Shown: piece by piece, positions 1 through 11,687 of the stretch | How the letters are laid out: every line of letters starts with the position of its first letter | Numbering within the stretch: position 1 is the stretch's first letter | Assembly (NCBI GenBank): GCA_003049465.1 | Contig: PYSS01000069.1 | Coordinates: 148,553-212,552, forward strand | Direction of reading: 5' to 3' | Source of the DNA: Magnaporthiopsis rhizophila | Taxonomy: Eukaryota; Ascomycota; Sordariomycetes; Magnaporthales; Magnaporthaceae | Length of the DNA stretch: 64,000 bases | Program-made: the position numbers and the translations under genes | The notes under the pieces: model-generated | What the model was told of the DNA's origin: nothing | Seen by the model: the letters and a program-made list of their open reading frames with translations, nothing else | The model's database searches: none

Positions 1-3000
1 CCGAGCACGAACTGCCCACTCTTTGGACCCCAGCACTCGTCGTGTCGATCGCCCGCAGGCTCCTCAACACGGTCCACCCAGCCATGGGCCCGCTGCACGC
101 CTGCTCTGTCATCAGGAAGGTGCGCGTCCTGGTGTGCCTCGCGGGGATGCAGGCGACCAACTCGTACCCCTTGGAGATGCTGCTACATTCGGTGAGACCC
201 TTTATTGGGGATGCCGAATGTGCGGACGATGCTCTGGGCCTCACCCGCTACCTCATCTCCTCCGGGGTCAACCATCTTGCCCAGGCACCGTCTTTCCTCG
301 CTGGTTACTCGCTGTCTACTCTGGCTTCACTGCGCATGTTCCTGGAGTCCAGCCAGTCAAGCACGACGCAGGAGAGCCAGTTCAAGGCTACCAAGAGCAA
401 TGCGCAGCAGTTTCACTCTTGGTTCACGAAATACCTAACCGAGTATGATTCGGCCGCCTTCAAGGACGAGTCTCAACGCGCCGCTTTCAGGTCCATCACG
501 CAATCTGCGGCGCACATTCGTGCTTCAGGGAACGCCGAGAAGGGCACCCACGAATCCAGCCTCTTGATGGAGATTTTGAAGGACGGAGAACGCGAGCATC
601 AACTCCTGAACAGGTCCTCGAGAGACCTGGCGCTGGGAATGCTCTGTGGCGATTTCCAGGTGCCCTCTTCCAGCTGCACAGATATCATCGAGACCGACCG
701 CGACGCTATTACCCACGGAGCCATGGTATGGGAAAGCTGCAAGGCTCAGTCACTACGGAACGAGTATCTTGCCTGGGCTGGCCGCGTGATTGGCAAGTCG
801 TTTGCGGCATCAGGCGAGATCCAAGAGGAGTTTCTCCGCGAGTCCCGCCTCGCCGACTACAACAGGACGGCTGCTTCGGATTCTGGCTCCGAACAGGGCA
901 TCTTGAACCTTCTCGAGGCCTTGACGACGGACCGAGACTGCCAAACTTCCGGTCTCGCCGAGTCCGCGCTGCGGACGGTCGTATCCGAGGCCGTAGCGCA
1001 ACGAGATGCTGCGCTGCTGATGGTGTGCCAGGAGAACCTCTCGGAGGCCCTGGTGGTGTCTTCGGACTGGAGTCCTTACCGCACGCCGCCCTCGGACTTT
1101 ACCGAACCCGAGCCGACCCCGGACGCAGAGCTGTTTGCGGCAGAGAGGATTGAGAGTCCAGGCTGGTCGCAGGAAATGGCAATGTACCTGGCCAAGTCGG
1201 TGCCGCAGGACGTTGTGCTTTCTATACTACCCCCGCTACTTCTGCGGGCAAAAGGGTTCGCCGAAGAGGTGTTCCCATTCATCGTCCACCTGGTCCTGAT
1301 GTTCCAGCTCGACAAGGAGCAGACTATTCGGCGCAGGCTGTCCGCCGCCATCAAAGACTGGCTTTCCGTCGAGAAGCCGGAGGCGAGGGAGAACATCAAG
1401 CTTCTCATCAACACGATGTTGTTCCTCCGCACACAGCCTCTGCCTAACGAAACCTCTATCGCGGATCGGTCACACTGGCTCGACATAGATCTCCCCGCGG
1501 CTTCTGCCGCCGCCACGAGATGTGGCATGTTCAAGGTCGCCCTGCTCTTTGCGGAGCTGGCCTTTTCCGAGACGAGCTCTAGGGCTTCGAGGCGGTCGTC
1601 TGCCGCCCGAGATCTGGATACCACCGACTCGACCGAAATCCTGCTCAGCATCTTTGAAAATATTGACGACCCAGATGCCTACTACGGACTGCCGCAGACA
1701 TCCAGCTTGGCCAACGTCCTTGCTCGGCTCGAGTACGAGAAGGACGGCATCAAAGGGCTCGCATTCCGCGGAGCCCAGTACGACAGCCATGTGCGGCAGA
1801 GAGATCCGCAATCGGAAAAGGACGGCCAATCTCTCGTTCACGCGTTGGGTAATCTGGGGCTTTCCGGACTTTCGCATTCGCTGCTCCAGACGCAGCAGGG
1901 CTTGGACGGGGGCGCGGCGAGCATGGACAGCACTTTCAACGCCGCGAGGCGACTAGAGATATGGAATCTGCCGGTGCCACCAAACTACACGAACCACGCC
2001 GTGACCGTGTACAAGGCGTACCAAAACATCCACCAGGCGACAGACCTGGCCTCGGCGCGACAAGCCGTCCACGACGGCCTAGCAGGGACAGTGCGCCACC
2101 TGACAGGCAACAGCCTGAAAGCGTCAAATCTCCGCCTCAACCTTGACGTGTTGGCGGCCTTGACAGAACTCGATGAGATCCTAGGCGTCGCCGACGCTTC
2201 CGAGCTCGAGGCCATGCTTGAGAAGTTCGAGGGGCGGTCCAGGTGGATGATGAGCGGAAGATATGACGATGTGCGGCAGATCCTGTCATGCCGAGCATCG
2301 ACATTGAGCATGCTCAGCCAGCAAAGCGTCATCCGCGGGCCTAAAAAGCTCTCGTCGGCCGAGGCTAGACTGGTGGAGATTCGAGCACTGCTCCTTTCGG
2401 CTGGCATATACCGTTTCCACGACGCAAACCAGGAGTCCCTCAACATCGCCACCTCGCTGAACGACCTCATCGGACCATGCGATGCCATGGGCCTCAGTGT
2501 GGACGCCGCGGTAAAGGTGGAAGTTGCCAGCTCGTTCTGGGACCACGGGGAGTTGATCCCTTCCATCCGTATGCTGCAGGGTATAGAAAAGGACTCGGCG
2601 CTCAAGAAGCAGACAATTCACGTGAGCCGAGCCGACCTGCTAGCCAAGATTGGGCACCAGGTCTCGGTGGCCAGGCTGGAGAGTCCAGATAACATCCAGA
2701 AGAAGTACCTCGAGCCGGCTCTCAAGGAGCTCAGGGGAGCCAACGAGGGCAAGGAGGCGGGGAAAGTGTTCCACCAGTTCGCCATGTTTTGTGACGAGCA
2801 GCTGCAGAACCCCGACAGTCTGGCTGACCTGAACCGGCTGAAAGGCCTCGAAAAGGGCAAGAGTGACGAGGTAGCACAGCTCGAGACGCTCATCCACGAC
2901 ACCAGGGACTCACAGATGAAGACCAGGTACACGAGCCACCTGGGCAAGGCCAAGCAGTGGCTCGTCTTGGACCAGCAGGAGCTGCGGAGGGTAGAGCAGA

Positions 3001-4802
3001 CCCGGAATGAGTTTGTGAAGCTGAGTCTGGAGAACTACCTACTCTCGCTCACGGCATCGGACGAGCACAACAACGATGCCCTGCGCTTCACGGCTCTCTG
3101 GCTCGAGCGGGCCGGCGAGGAGTCGACCAACGAGGCTGTGCGCAAGCACGTGGACAAGGTGCCGAGCAGAAAGCTGGCGCCGCTCATCAACCAGCTCACG
3201 TCTAGGCTGCAGGACAACGCGTCGCTCTTCCAGCGGCTGCTCATGAACCTCGTCTACCGCATCTGCGTGGAGCACCCGTACCACGGCATGTACCAGATCT
3301 GGTCTGGAACTAAGTCGCGCACCAACAAGGAGGACGAGGTTGCGGTGCTCCGGCAGAAGGCAACGGCTCGCATCTCGGATATGCTGCTGAAGCACAAGAC
3401 GGTGAGCCACATCTGGCACTCGGTGGACAGGACCAACAGGTGCTACCACCAGCTGGCCACGGAGAAGAATCCGACGCGCTACAAGCAGGGCGCCAAGGTG
3501 GCGATCAAGGACGCACAGGCGGGACCCGCGCTCATCTCGTCGCTGGCTAAGTACCGCATCCCGCCGCCGACGATGCAGATGGACCTGCGGGCGGACCTGG
3601 ACTACTCCGGGGTGCCGACGATCCTGAAGCTGGAGCCCAACATGGCGATCGCGTCGGGCATCAGCGCGCCCAAGATCATCACGGCGGTGGGCACGGACGG
3701 GGTCAAGTACAAGCAGCTGGTCAAGGGCGGCAACGACGACCTGCGGCAGGACGCCATCATGGAGCAGGTGTTCGCGGCGGTGTCGTCGCTGCTCAAGCAC
3801 CACCGCATGACGCGGCAGCGCAACCTGGGGATCCGGACGTACAAGGTGCTGCCGCTGACGGCGACGTCGGGCCTGATCGAGTTCGTGCCCAACACGCAGC
3901 CGCTGCACGACTACTTGATGCCGGCGCACGAGAAGTACTACCCAAAGGACCTCAAGGCGTCGCACTGCCGTAGGGAGGTGGCCAACGCTCAGGGACGGAC
4001 GGTCGAGGTGCGCGTCGGCGCGTACCGCCGCGTGACGGAGCGCTTCCACCCGGTCATGCGCTACTTCTTCATGGAGAACTTCCCGGACCCGGACGAGTGG
4101 TTCGTGCGCCGGCTGGCCTACACGCGCACGACGGCCGCCATCTCCATGCTGGGCCACGTGCTGGGGCTGGGCGACCGGCACGGCCACAACATCCTGCTGG
4201 ACCAGCGCACAGGAGAAGTGGTGCACATCGACCTGGGCGTGGCCTTTGAGATGGGCCGCGTCCTGCCCGTCCCGGAGCTGGTTCCGTTCCGGCTGACGCG
4301 CGACATCGTCGACGGCATGGGCATCACAAAGACCGAGGGCGTGTTCCGCCGCTGCTGCGAGTTCACCATGGACGCCCTGCGCGAGGAGACGTACTCCATC
4401 ATGACCATACTCGACGTCCTGCGCTACGACCCGCTCTACTCGTGGTCCATCTCGCCCGTACGCCTGGCCAAGCTGCAGGACTCGACGACGCGCCAGCGCG
4501 CCGGGGCCGACGACGACGGCAGCGGCCAGGCCGTCGTCGAGAGGCCCAAGGCCGTCAACGAGCCGTCCGAGGCCGACCGCGCCCTCGAGGTGGTGCGCAA
4601 GAAGCTGTCCAAGACGCTGAGCGTCACCGCGACGGTCAACGACCTGATCAACCAGGCCACCTCGGAGAGGAACCTGGCCGTTTTGTATTCTGGTATGTTT
4701 TTTTTTTTTTCGTCTGTCTGTCTCTCCCTTTCCCTTTATGCTCGTTTACAGTATGGATCCACGTGCTGACGCAAAGACATAGGCTGGGCCGCATATGCGT
4801 GA
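1..4802 (+). CDS. TEL1: TEL1/ATM-type checkpoint kinase, 3' part
   Basis: Serine/threonine kinase of the PIKK family that signals DNA double-strand breaks and maintains telomeres in the nucleus. The frame is open from base 3, so the 5' half (fungal Tel1 is usually about 2800-3000 aa) lies outside the window. About 1580 residues are present: helical FAT repeats, then the kinase domain at about nt 3600-4400, with catalytic loop GDRHGHN (about nt 4172) and the PIKK metal-binding version HIDLG. The FATC ends the protein. Its last codons need a 90-nt intron, 4693-4782 (GTATGT, branch GCTGAC, ACATAG), after which the frame reads GWAAYA-stop at 4800-4802; without splicing the frame runs into a T tract. 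So exons 1-4692 and 4783-4802. VAFE after DLG and the NDDLRQD motif fit ATM/Tel1 better than Mec1/ATR. Convergent with DPB11. Confidence 0.95.
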
Positions 4803-5168
4803 GGAATCTATCGCGGCAATGAATTAGTCTCGAGACTACCCTCCTACCTAAGTACCGTAAATGTCGAAGAACCTATGTAGATTGGCTGGTTGGCTGTTTT
4901 GGCTACAACTGTACTACAAGCATTTGAGAACCAATACCCCATTCCGTACACAAATACAAAGGCTCCTGCGTTCTTTCCTATCCCATACCTTCTAACATGG
5001 GCACTCTGCGGCCCTAAACAAATATCCTAATGGTATAACATGAGATAAGAACCAAACTTGCTGCTTTGTGCTGAAAATGCTGCCCAAAACTCCAGATCTC
5101 TTTCCCACAGACGGCACCAGAGCCATCCTGAAACAAGAAACGGAAGAACGACAACATGGGTCTCTCCC
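4803..5168. other. Intergenic, convergent 3' ends
   Basis: Shared 3' flank of TEL1 and DPB11. It is AT-richer than its neighbours; I see no coding or RNA gene. Confidence 0.6.
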
Positions 5169-8017
5169 TCACCTCTGCCGCGTCCTCCTCGAAGAACCGG
5201 CACCCCGGGTGCCCATCGCCGCCGCGGCCCGCTGGTGCTGCTGCAGGTCCCTGAGCGTGAGCTTTCCGCCGTCTCCACCGTCGCTCACCGTCCCAGGCGC
5301 ACCGCCGGTCCTCAACAGGGCCCTGAAATACTCGGACTGTGGTGCGTCGTAGACCAGCTCAGTCGATGGCGGCGGCCGGTCCGCCGCCTTGCTGTCTTCC
5401 TCATCCTCCCGGACCGAGGGCCCGAGCGATTCGCGCGACCCGCTGGCGAGCCCACCGGGACCCGACCCGCTGCCGTCTGATCCGGCCGAGACGTTGGAGA
5501 CGGCCCGTCCGAAGATGCCGCGCTTCCGCCGGCGGGCATTGCCATTGCCGCCGCCGTCGCCCTCAACCCCGAGCCCGGCCGCCGTGGCGGTGCCGTCCAG
5601 CAAGCTTGCCAGCTGATTTGACATGGAATGTTGAACATCAGGCTTGAGCGGACGCGCGTCCCGGGGCTTGCGACTTTCCGGCCGCTGCGGTTCCGACTCA
5701 ACCTCGGGCGTCTGTTCCCTCGACGAGTCTGGGGCTTCAGAATCCGCAACCTCGCTCAGTATCCTGCCAAACCCCTTGCGCGTGGGAGCCGTCGTCGAGA
5801 GGTTTGGGAGCTCGTCGGGTTTGGGCGGCTGTTGGTCGTGCGATTTTGGCGATGGCGGTTTATTCCGTGAGTTCAAGGACACCTCAGATAGTGGTGCAGA
5901 GTGCTCACGGCTCCTGGTGGTTGTGGCCGCGCCAGAGTCGTTCTCGGCTTGGGCTTCTTCTCGCGTCGCCGCCATCTCGGAAGCTGTTTCTGCCGAACCT
6001 TTTCCTTGTGCCGCTCTCGCGGGCAACGTCATCTTTGGCCTTGGTCCGGCGGCCTCGATGCCTTCGCTATCGAATGCGCTCGTGTCGATGGGGTTGACGG
6101 TGACCTTGGAAGCCTTTTGTGCCTGCCGTCGTGTTAGGTCCGACGACGAAGTAGACACAGACGCAGGCGCAGGCGCCGGTGCAGACATCATTTCCACTCT
6201 AGATAGCCGCCTTTCCCAGCTGAGACCTGTGTTGGACGTGGCCACTTGGGTATCTGGTGGTGTCAGGCTCTGTTTGAGCTCCGGAAACATGAAATCTCTA
6301 TAAGGCACCTTGAAGCCCGTCGATATGCACTCCCACAGCCACTCGACCTTGACGACAGGCACCTTCCAGGCCAACGCCAGCTCCAGCTTCTGTTTACGGA
6401 TCGCCTCTACCGATGTGCAAACGAGGAGCGAGGCTTTGGGTGTGAAGCGCTCGTCGTACCGCGCACCTAGTTGCCGGATTGTCTTGTCCACTTGATTCAG
6501 GTCTGGACCCGTGAAGCCTGAGGTGGAGATGCCGAGGGTCTCGAACCCAACAATGGGAAAGCGCGGGAACGGGCGACCAATGACGTGCTCGCTGGGTGGT
6601 GAGAAGCGCCGCTTGTGCAGGCATTGCTCAATGAAGAATTCCGTCACAATCTCGACGCCGCCGGGGAGCTGCGGATGTGTCTCAGACTCCGACTCTTGCG
6701 GGACGATGAGAATCCGGTGGTCGAACGAGCCGGCGGCCTGTGCCGACGCAAGCTCCTCGAGCATCGAGACAGTCTGGCCGCCGAGAGAGAGAACAGTGTT
6801 GATCAAAATCTCGGCATGACGCGAGCTAAATCCATGTATGTAGAAGACGCACGAATGAAACGCGGGGCGGTCGGCGGCGAGCTCAAATCGGCTGGGCCCA
6901 GGTGTCTCCTGCGTAGCCTGAGTGGCGAGATGCGCGTTGGACCGGCCGGCCGCTGTAAGGTGATTTTCACCGGCGGGAGGCTGACCAGCCACCCCGGATG
7001 GCTGTCGAGATACAGGTCTCCTCGCGGCGGCGTCTGGACTACTCTCCCTCTTGACCTGGCCGGCCGGCTCATCCTTGAGTGCCTGCTGTGGTCCCTGTTG
7101 TTCCCCAAGAATGTCTCCCCACAAGCCGGCCCGCTGGGTGGCCAGCTTTTGGCTTGCGGTCCGCCGCAGCTTTCTCTTCCGGTCGTCGGCCCCATCGGCC
7201 GCGCCCGACGCGCCGGACCCCTCCCGTGACCGTTTCCCAAGCGCGGCGCGCTTGGCCTGACGCCGGTTCCAGGCGCCTACTCCGCGCTCCCGTAGGGGCA
7301 GCAGGGGATCGTAGCGCGACTCGTCCAGGATCATGCCGCGCTCGACGCTGTCGCGGATCCATTCGATGGACACGGTGTGAATACCCCACGTCTTCGCGGC
7401 AGCGTACTTTCTCCCCTCGGGGCGGTTGACAACCAGATGCGTGACCCTGCGCGTCAGGTCTCCGGTGTACTCTCCTCCGTTCGCCGTCACCGTCTCGGTT
7501 ATCTCCTGGCGCTCGTTGGCGTCCTCGAACCCTGTCAGACAGACCAGCAGCCTGCCACGGTCGTTGATGGAGGCATTGGACGAGCCGTGCTGGTTCCCGT
7601 CCGTCTCGAACGTCTTCAGCCGCCAGGCCTTCTCAAGCTCCCTGAAGTTGATGGGGGCGTCCTTGGTCCAGAGATCCCTCACGGCCTGGATCCAGCCGGC
7701 GGCCATGGGCAGGATGTCGGGTCGCTCCTTGGCGACATGGCGGTATTTCGGCGTGTCGTACTCGCCGACGATAAGGTGCGTGACATCGGGCGTCAGATCG
7801 TACTTGTGAAGCCCACCAAGCTCGTGGGTTTTGGCGGCAAGATCGGACTGCAGCGCCGTTAGCCCCGGCCTCGAGATCATGCTCCGGTCCTGAGGATCCA
7901 GTGACTTACCCGCTGCTCCGGTGCAATGCTCGTGCAGCAGACTACGATGCCTTGGAAAGGGTGGGCGGGATCGAAGGCCGAGTCGTCAAGGTCCGAGGAA
8001 AGGGGCGTCGACGCCAT
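5169..8017 (-). CDS. DPB11: Dpb11/Rad4/TopBP1 multi-BRCT protein
   Basis: Scaffold for replication initiation and for activating the Mec1/ATR checkpoint; BRCT pairs bind phosphorylated partners such as Sld3 and Rad9. Model: exon 1 8017-7910 (36 aa), a 62-nt intron 7848-7909 (GTAAGT, branch GCTAAC, CTGCAG), exon 2 7847-5169; 928 aa. The splice rebuilds BRCT1 across the junction (TSIAPEQR then SDLAAKTHELGG). BRCT1 and BRCT2 fill the first 240 residues (VTHLIVGEYDTPKYRHV; VTHLVVNRPEGRKY). BRCT3 and BRCT4 lie at roughly residues 375-570. The rest is a charged, Ser/Pro-rich tail with a basic RRRKR patch. A 20-nt alternative acceptor (CCTCAG) is too close to the donor to be used. Start is the first ATG in a frame that leads into BRCT1. 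The three-to-four BRCT layout and spacing are typical of this family. Confidence 0.92.
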
Positions 8018-8710
8018 CGAGATTTGAGGCAAGGGAGCAAACACAAGGGAAGCAGATAGATTCCCAGCAAAAGAAGACAGCAATGGTGTTCCAAAAATCA
8101 TGCAGCAATTGCCCGCCCTCGCATCGACACCTTAGGATCAGGCGTCCGGCTGCAAAATGACCCAACAAGGAGGACGGTGGCACTGGAGCTTTGAATCTCG
8201 CATATGACTTCACTCCCTGCACCTAAAAAGCGCGTCGAGTCAATGCCCATCGCGTTGAGTGCATGCGGGCCAGGTGGGGCACGCCGACCACCATGCGCAG
8301 CGCGAGGGTGTTATGTAATCAACAATATTCCCGTCCAGCTTCGCGCATGACGTCACTGTCACCTCGAGGTGACGGTTTGAGATCCATAGTGTTAAAATGT
8401 CGCATCGCAATCATGACAGTAATACAGACATACTAGTCCGTCTTTCCGCCCGTCCCTGAGATCATCTGGATAAGTTGGTCTTGACGAGTTAATTGTCCTG
8501 AAGGACCAAAGTCATGGCAAATAACAGGAAACAATGGCTAGGAGGTAGCTAGGAAAGACAAATAAAAGTGAGGAAAAGTAAATCGCTAATGTCTTAAAGG
8601 AGACGACAACGTGTTCATAGTGCAAGAAAGGTAAAAAGAAAACGCATTGCACGAGGAAGTAATGCAAATAAGAGAAAAACAAACAGTGTGAAATTGGCGT
8701 CGATGATTCG
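8018..8710. other. Intergenic, DPB11 upstream region
   Basis: Upstream of DPB11 and downstream of the deaminase gene, both reading leftwards. Holds a CRE-like site and a 16-bp palindrome (separate entry); the stretch nearest 8500-8700 is AT-rich and fits the 3' UTR of the deaminase gene. No further ORF is credible. Confidence 0.6.
8348..8373. promoter_or_regulatory. CRE-like TGACGTCA plus 16-bp palindrome
   Basis: TGACGTCA (8348-8355) is a perfect ATF/CREB-type bZIP site. Three bases further, GTCACCTCGAGGTGAC (8358-8373) is a perfect inverted repeat. They sit about 330 bp upstream of the DPB11 start. The sites are seen; binding by a bZIP factor is inference. Confidence 0.45.
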
Positions 8711-10857
8711 TCACATCGTGTTGGCACCCCCATAGCGGAACTGGTCGAGGTTTGGCCGGTCGGCACGCGAAAGCCCAGTCACGCCGTTCGTGTTGTCGGC
8801 GAGACCCCGGCCGACAGCGGTCCTGCGTCTTCTGCCCGCGCCGCGCTGACCACCCGGGCGACGGCTACCCCGGATCTCACGACCGGAGTTTGCGCGACCG
8901 ACGTTCGAAACACCCCGACCAGGCGGGGGTGCTTCGGCCTGCCAGCGAGCACGAGCGCGAGACCAAACTTGGAGCCGGGCGTTTCGCGAATGCGTGGTGG
9001 TTACCAGAGTTACACGGTTGGAAACAGGTGTAGTTCTCGGTTCTGGTTCAAACTCGCCCTCCGCCAGAGAACCCGATTCTGACTGTGAGGCCAGGTCCGA
9101 GTCCGAGTCGCGCAGTGGGTCCGGATTCTCCGTCGACGGTCGGAGAAGGGCAGGGGACAAATAGCGTGGTGCCGACCGATCTTGTGCCACTCTTAGGCTG
9201 CCGAGAGAGGTGAGGGATTGGATGGCACGCCTCTCGAGCCGCTGGTACTCGTCGAAAGAGACCGGAGTCGCGGGCTTTCCTATGTTGGAGTTGGGTCCAG
9301 GATCCATTTTTCCCACGGCTGTTCGACGGGGGAGTGGGTGAATCGTCACCTCACACTCGGTACTTTCGTCAGCGACCGGGGGGCTTTCATCGCCCGCCTC
9401 GGCCCGCCCCTCCGTATCTCGCTGACGGCCGGCCTCGTCCTTGTACGCCTTCGCCGGTCTCGTATCACAATCCGAAAAAACCGTGACAGGTTGTACACGA
9501 ATTCCGAGGCCTGCTAGGCGATTTACGGTTTTGATAAACCTATCGCAGTTTGAACAGGGAACATTCCCAAGAAGGATCGTGACGTTACGATCTCCTTGCG
9601 GAATGTTGGCCTCGCGCAGGGTTCGAAGCCGGTCCATGTTGAACAGCCCGGAGTTTAGCTCGGACCCGTCCCCGAGATGCTTGCGCATCACCTGTAACGA
9701 GATATTGATCTTGTGTCAGCACATATAACAATGGGCTACCTTTGCTAGCAAATATGTGGGTAAGATGACAAGACAACCATACTTGGACGAGATGATAACA
9801 GGCCAGTTTCTTCTCGACGTGAGAAGAGCACCATAGGCCTTCCAACTGTTCGAGTGTATGCGGATCCTTCTCCTTGCCTTGTGGATTATCCCATTTATTC
9901 CTATGCAAACGAAAGCCAGTGGCTGTGCAAAATTCCCTCACCATCTCCGTCCATATTGCCGCGTTTAGGACGCGATTGTCGTCCCCGTCGTTCGGGGACC
10001 AGCCAGACGCCGCCATCTTGAGCAGCTGCAGATGCCCCCCCGCTGCTAAGAGTCCCTTTTCACACGCAGCAAATGGTTAGCGATATGGCACGGTGGTTCG
10101 CGTTGGTAACAGTTGGGTGGGAGGTACTCACTATCGTCAACCGAGCAGAAAAGTTCACGCCCGCCGGTCGGATGAACTCTGCCACAACCTTGAGGTGGCG
10201 AACGCAACCTCGCCGGGACACATAGGTGAAGTTGGGCAGGTCCTCTGCTAGGCCATAGCGTCGCGGCGACGACCGCAAAACCTGGCCCTGCTTTCCCTGG
10301 CCCACCTGCACAAGAAGCCGGACTTCCCGCTTCTTAGATATCTGAATGAAGGGCTGCGGTAAGTTTCTGTGTGCATTGCGGTACGTAATGGCAGCTAAGA
10401 CCCATCTGCGTTCCGTTCTGCTGCAGGTATTGACCGCAGAGAGGCGTTCTGAGACCTCGGAGTACAGACGCCGTTTCCTGTCCGTATACTTATCAACACG
10501 ACAGTGCTACAAAGAATTGTGTGTTAGCCCTATAAACAATCCTGTGCGTGCTCGGTAGTAGCGGTCGGTGAAACTTACCTCCACTGCCGTCATCCTCTCG
10601 GAATCTCTGAGATGCCTTTTTGCGCCGAACCTGAGCAGAAGACTGATGGCGCGCTTGAGCCCGAACAGCGCCGCGAGCATCAACGGGGTCGTGCCGTCGC
10701 TTGCCCGGGCCCCGGTAACACTTCGATCATTCAAAAGTAGCTGTCGGGCTTCATCATGTCTCTTGTCAAGGATGGCGATATGGATATCGTGTAGCGCAAG
10801 TTCACGCTTTCGCTGGGCGCGCCAGGCATCCTCAACAGGTGCCGATGCTTGGGGCAT
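8711..10857 (-). CDS. Ankyrin-repeat protein with cytidine-deaminase-like domain
   Basis: Predicted zinc-dependent nucleic-acid deaminase fused to ankyrin repeats. Exon 1 10857-10579 (two ankyrin repeats, DGTTPLMLAALFG), intron 10507-10578, exon 2 10506 to about 10130, exon 3 about 10045 to 9783, intron 9692-9782, exon 4 9691-8711; about 630 aa. The middle intron has two workable pairs: GTGAGT at 10131 with acceptor before 10025, or a GTACCT donor at 10127 with acceptor before 10045. The second keeps an AGGHLQLLKMA stretch and looks more natural. Exon 3 has the deaminase H-x-E (CSSHVEKK) and exon 4 the P-C-x-x-C (VPCSNCDRF), together the Zn/catalytic signature. The C-terminal third is disordered and ends in an Arg/Gly-rich stretch suited to nucleic-acid binding. 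From memory, fungal ankyrin proteins with an SsdA/Pput_2613-like deaminase domain exist; substrate unknown. Start is the first ATG; an upstream in-frame TTG is not used. Confidence 0.75.
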
Positions 10858-11687
10858 TGTCTGGACGGATGTTCGTTCATAGAAAGCCAAGTTCGCGGCT
10901 GAAAAGACGACAATACGAGGAGGATAATGGGAATGACGCTAGAAAACAATGACAGTGGCGGAGAATACTGGCTCAACGGCGACGAAAGGTATTGCAACCT
11001 GGGCTCGTGAGGTTGAGGGCGAAAAGAGTGAAATAAACTGCCCGGGGAAGAGGAAGTATTTCCGGGTAGGAAGCGACACGTCCTGGGGCCGTAAAAGGGA
11101 AGGAGCGATCCCCAGGTAGGTATACTAGTGATGGAATGAACAGGCAGCTGGGTGTTGGTAGGAGGTTGACTGGTTGACTGGTTGATTGGGCTGATTGGTG
11201 GGAGGCAGGGCTGAGGACCGTGATAGTTGACGCGACGCGTCGGGTTCGCCTAGTCGCGGTCATGACGGGAGGCGAGTAACGTCGCGGAACTGCAGACGCG
11301 ATATCTCGCGGTAGATGGAAGGAAAGAGCCCAGAATGGAGTTGGATGGCAACTGGTAACCCACCGGGGTTAGCGATGGGATTGTTTGTGTCCGGGAGACA
11401 AACGACCTTCACGCACGTGGGCAGTATAATTCCGTGTCGAGTATCACTTGGAGAGTGCCAGGCAGGGTCAACTGCGTATGCTTGTTCCAAATCGTGGAAG
11501 CATGGCGTCACAGTCAGTAAGCATGAGGTAGCCGCGGCAGCTGGGATTAGGCAAGGCGAAAGGAATAGTGATTTGACCATGCCATATGAGAACCCCCATT
11601 TTGATACGCCGTAAACCCTATCATGCCAGAAACGTAGACCCGTATTTGCCCAACCCAAGAAAATAACGACGAAGACGAAGCGCAAAT
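10858..11687. other. Intergenic
   Basis: Upstream region of the deaminase gene and 3' flank of RPS19. Short TTGACTGGTTGA-type direct repeats occur near 11165-11185 and an ACGCGT (MCB-like) hexamer near 11234. No coding sequence recognised. Confidence 0.5.

Noticed and set aside
3039..4226. 395-codon minus-strand frame
   Set aside because: Antisense to the TEL1 kinase domain; His/Arg/Val-rich composition caused by GC-rich codon bias on the real strand.
7890..7909. 20-nt intron in DPB11 ending at CCTCAG
   Set aside because: In frame but too short to be spliced; the 62-nt intron with a CTAAC branch site fits better.
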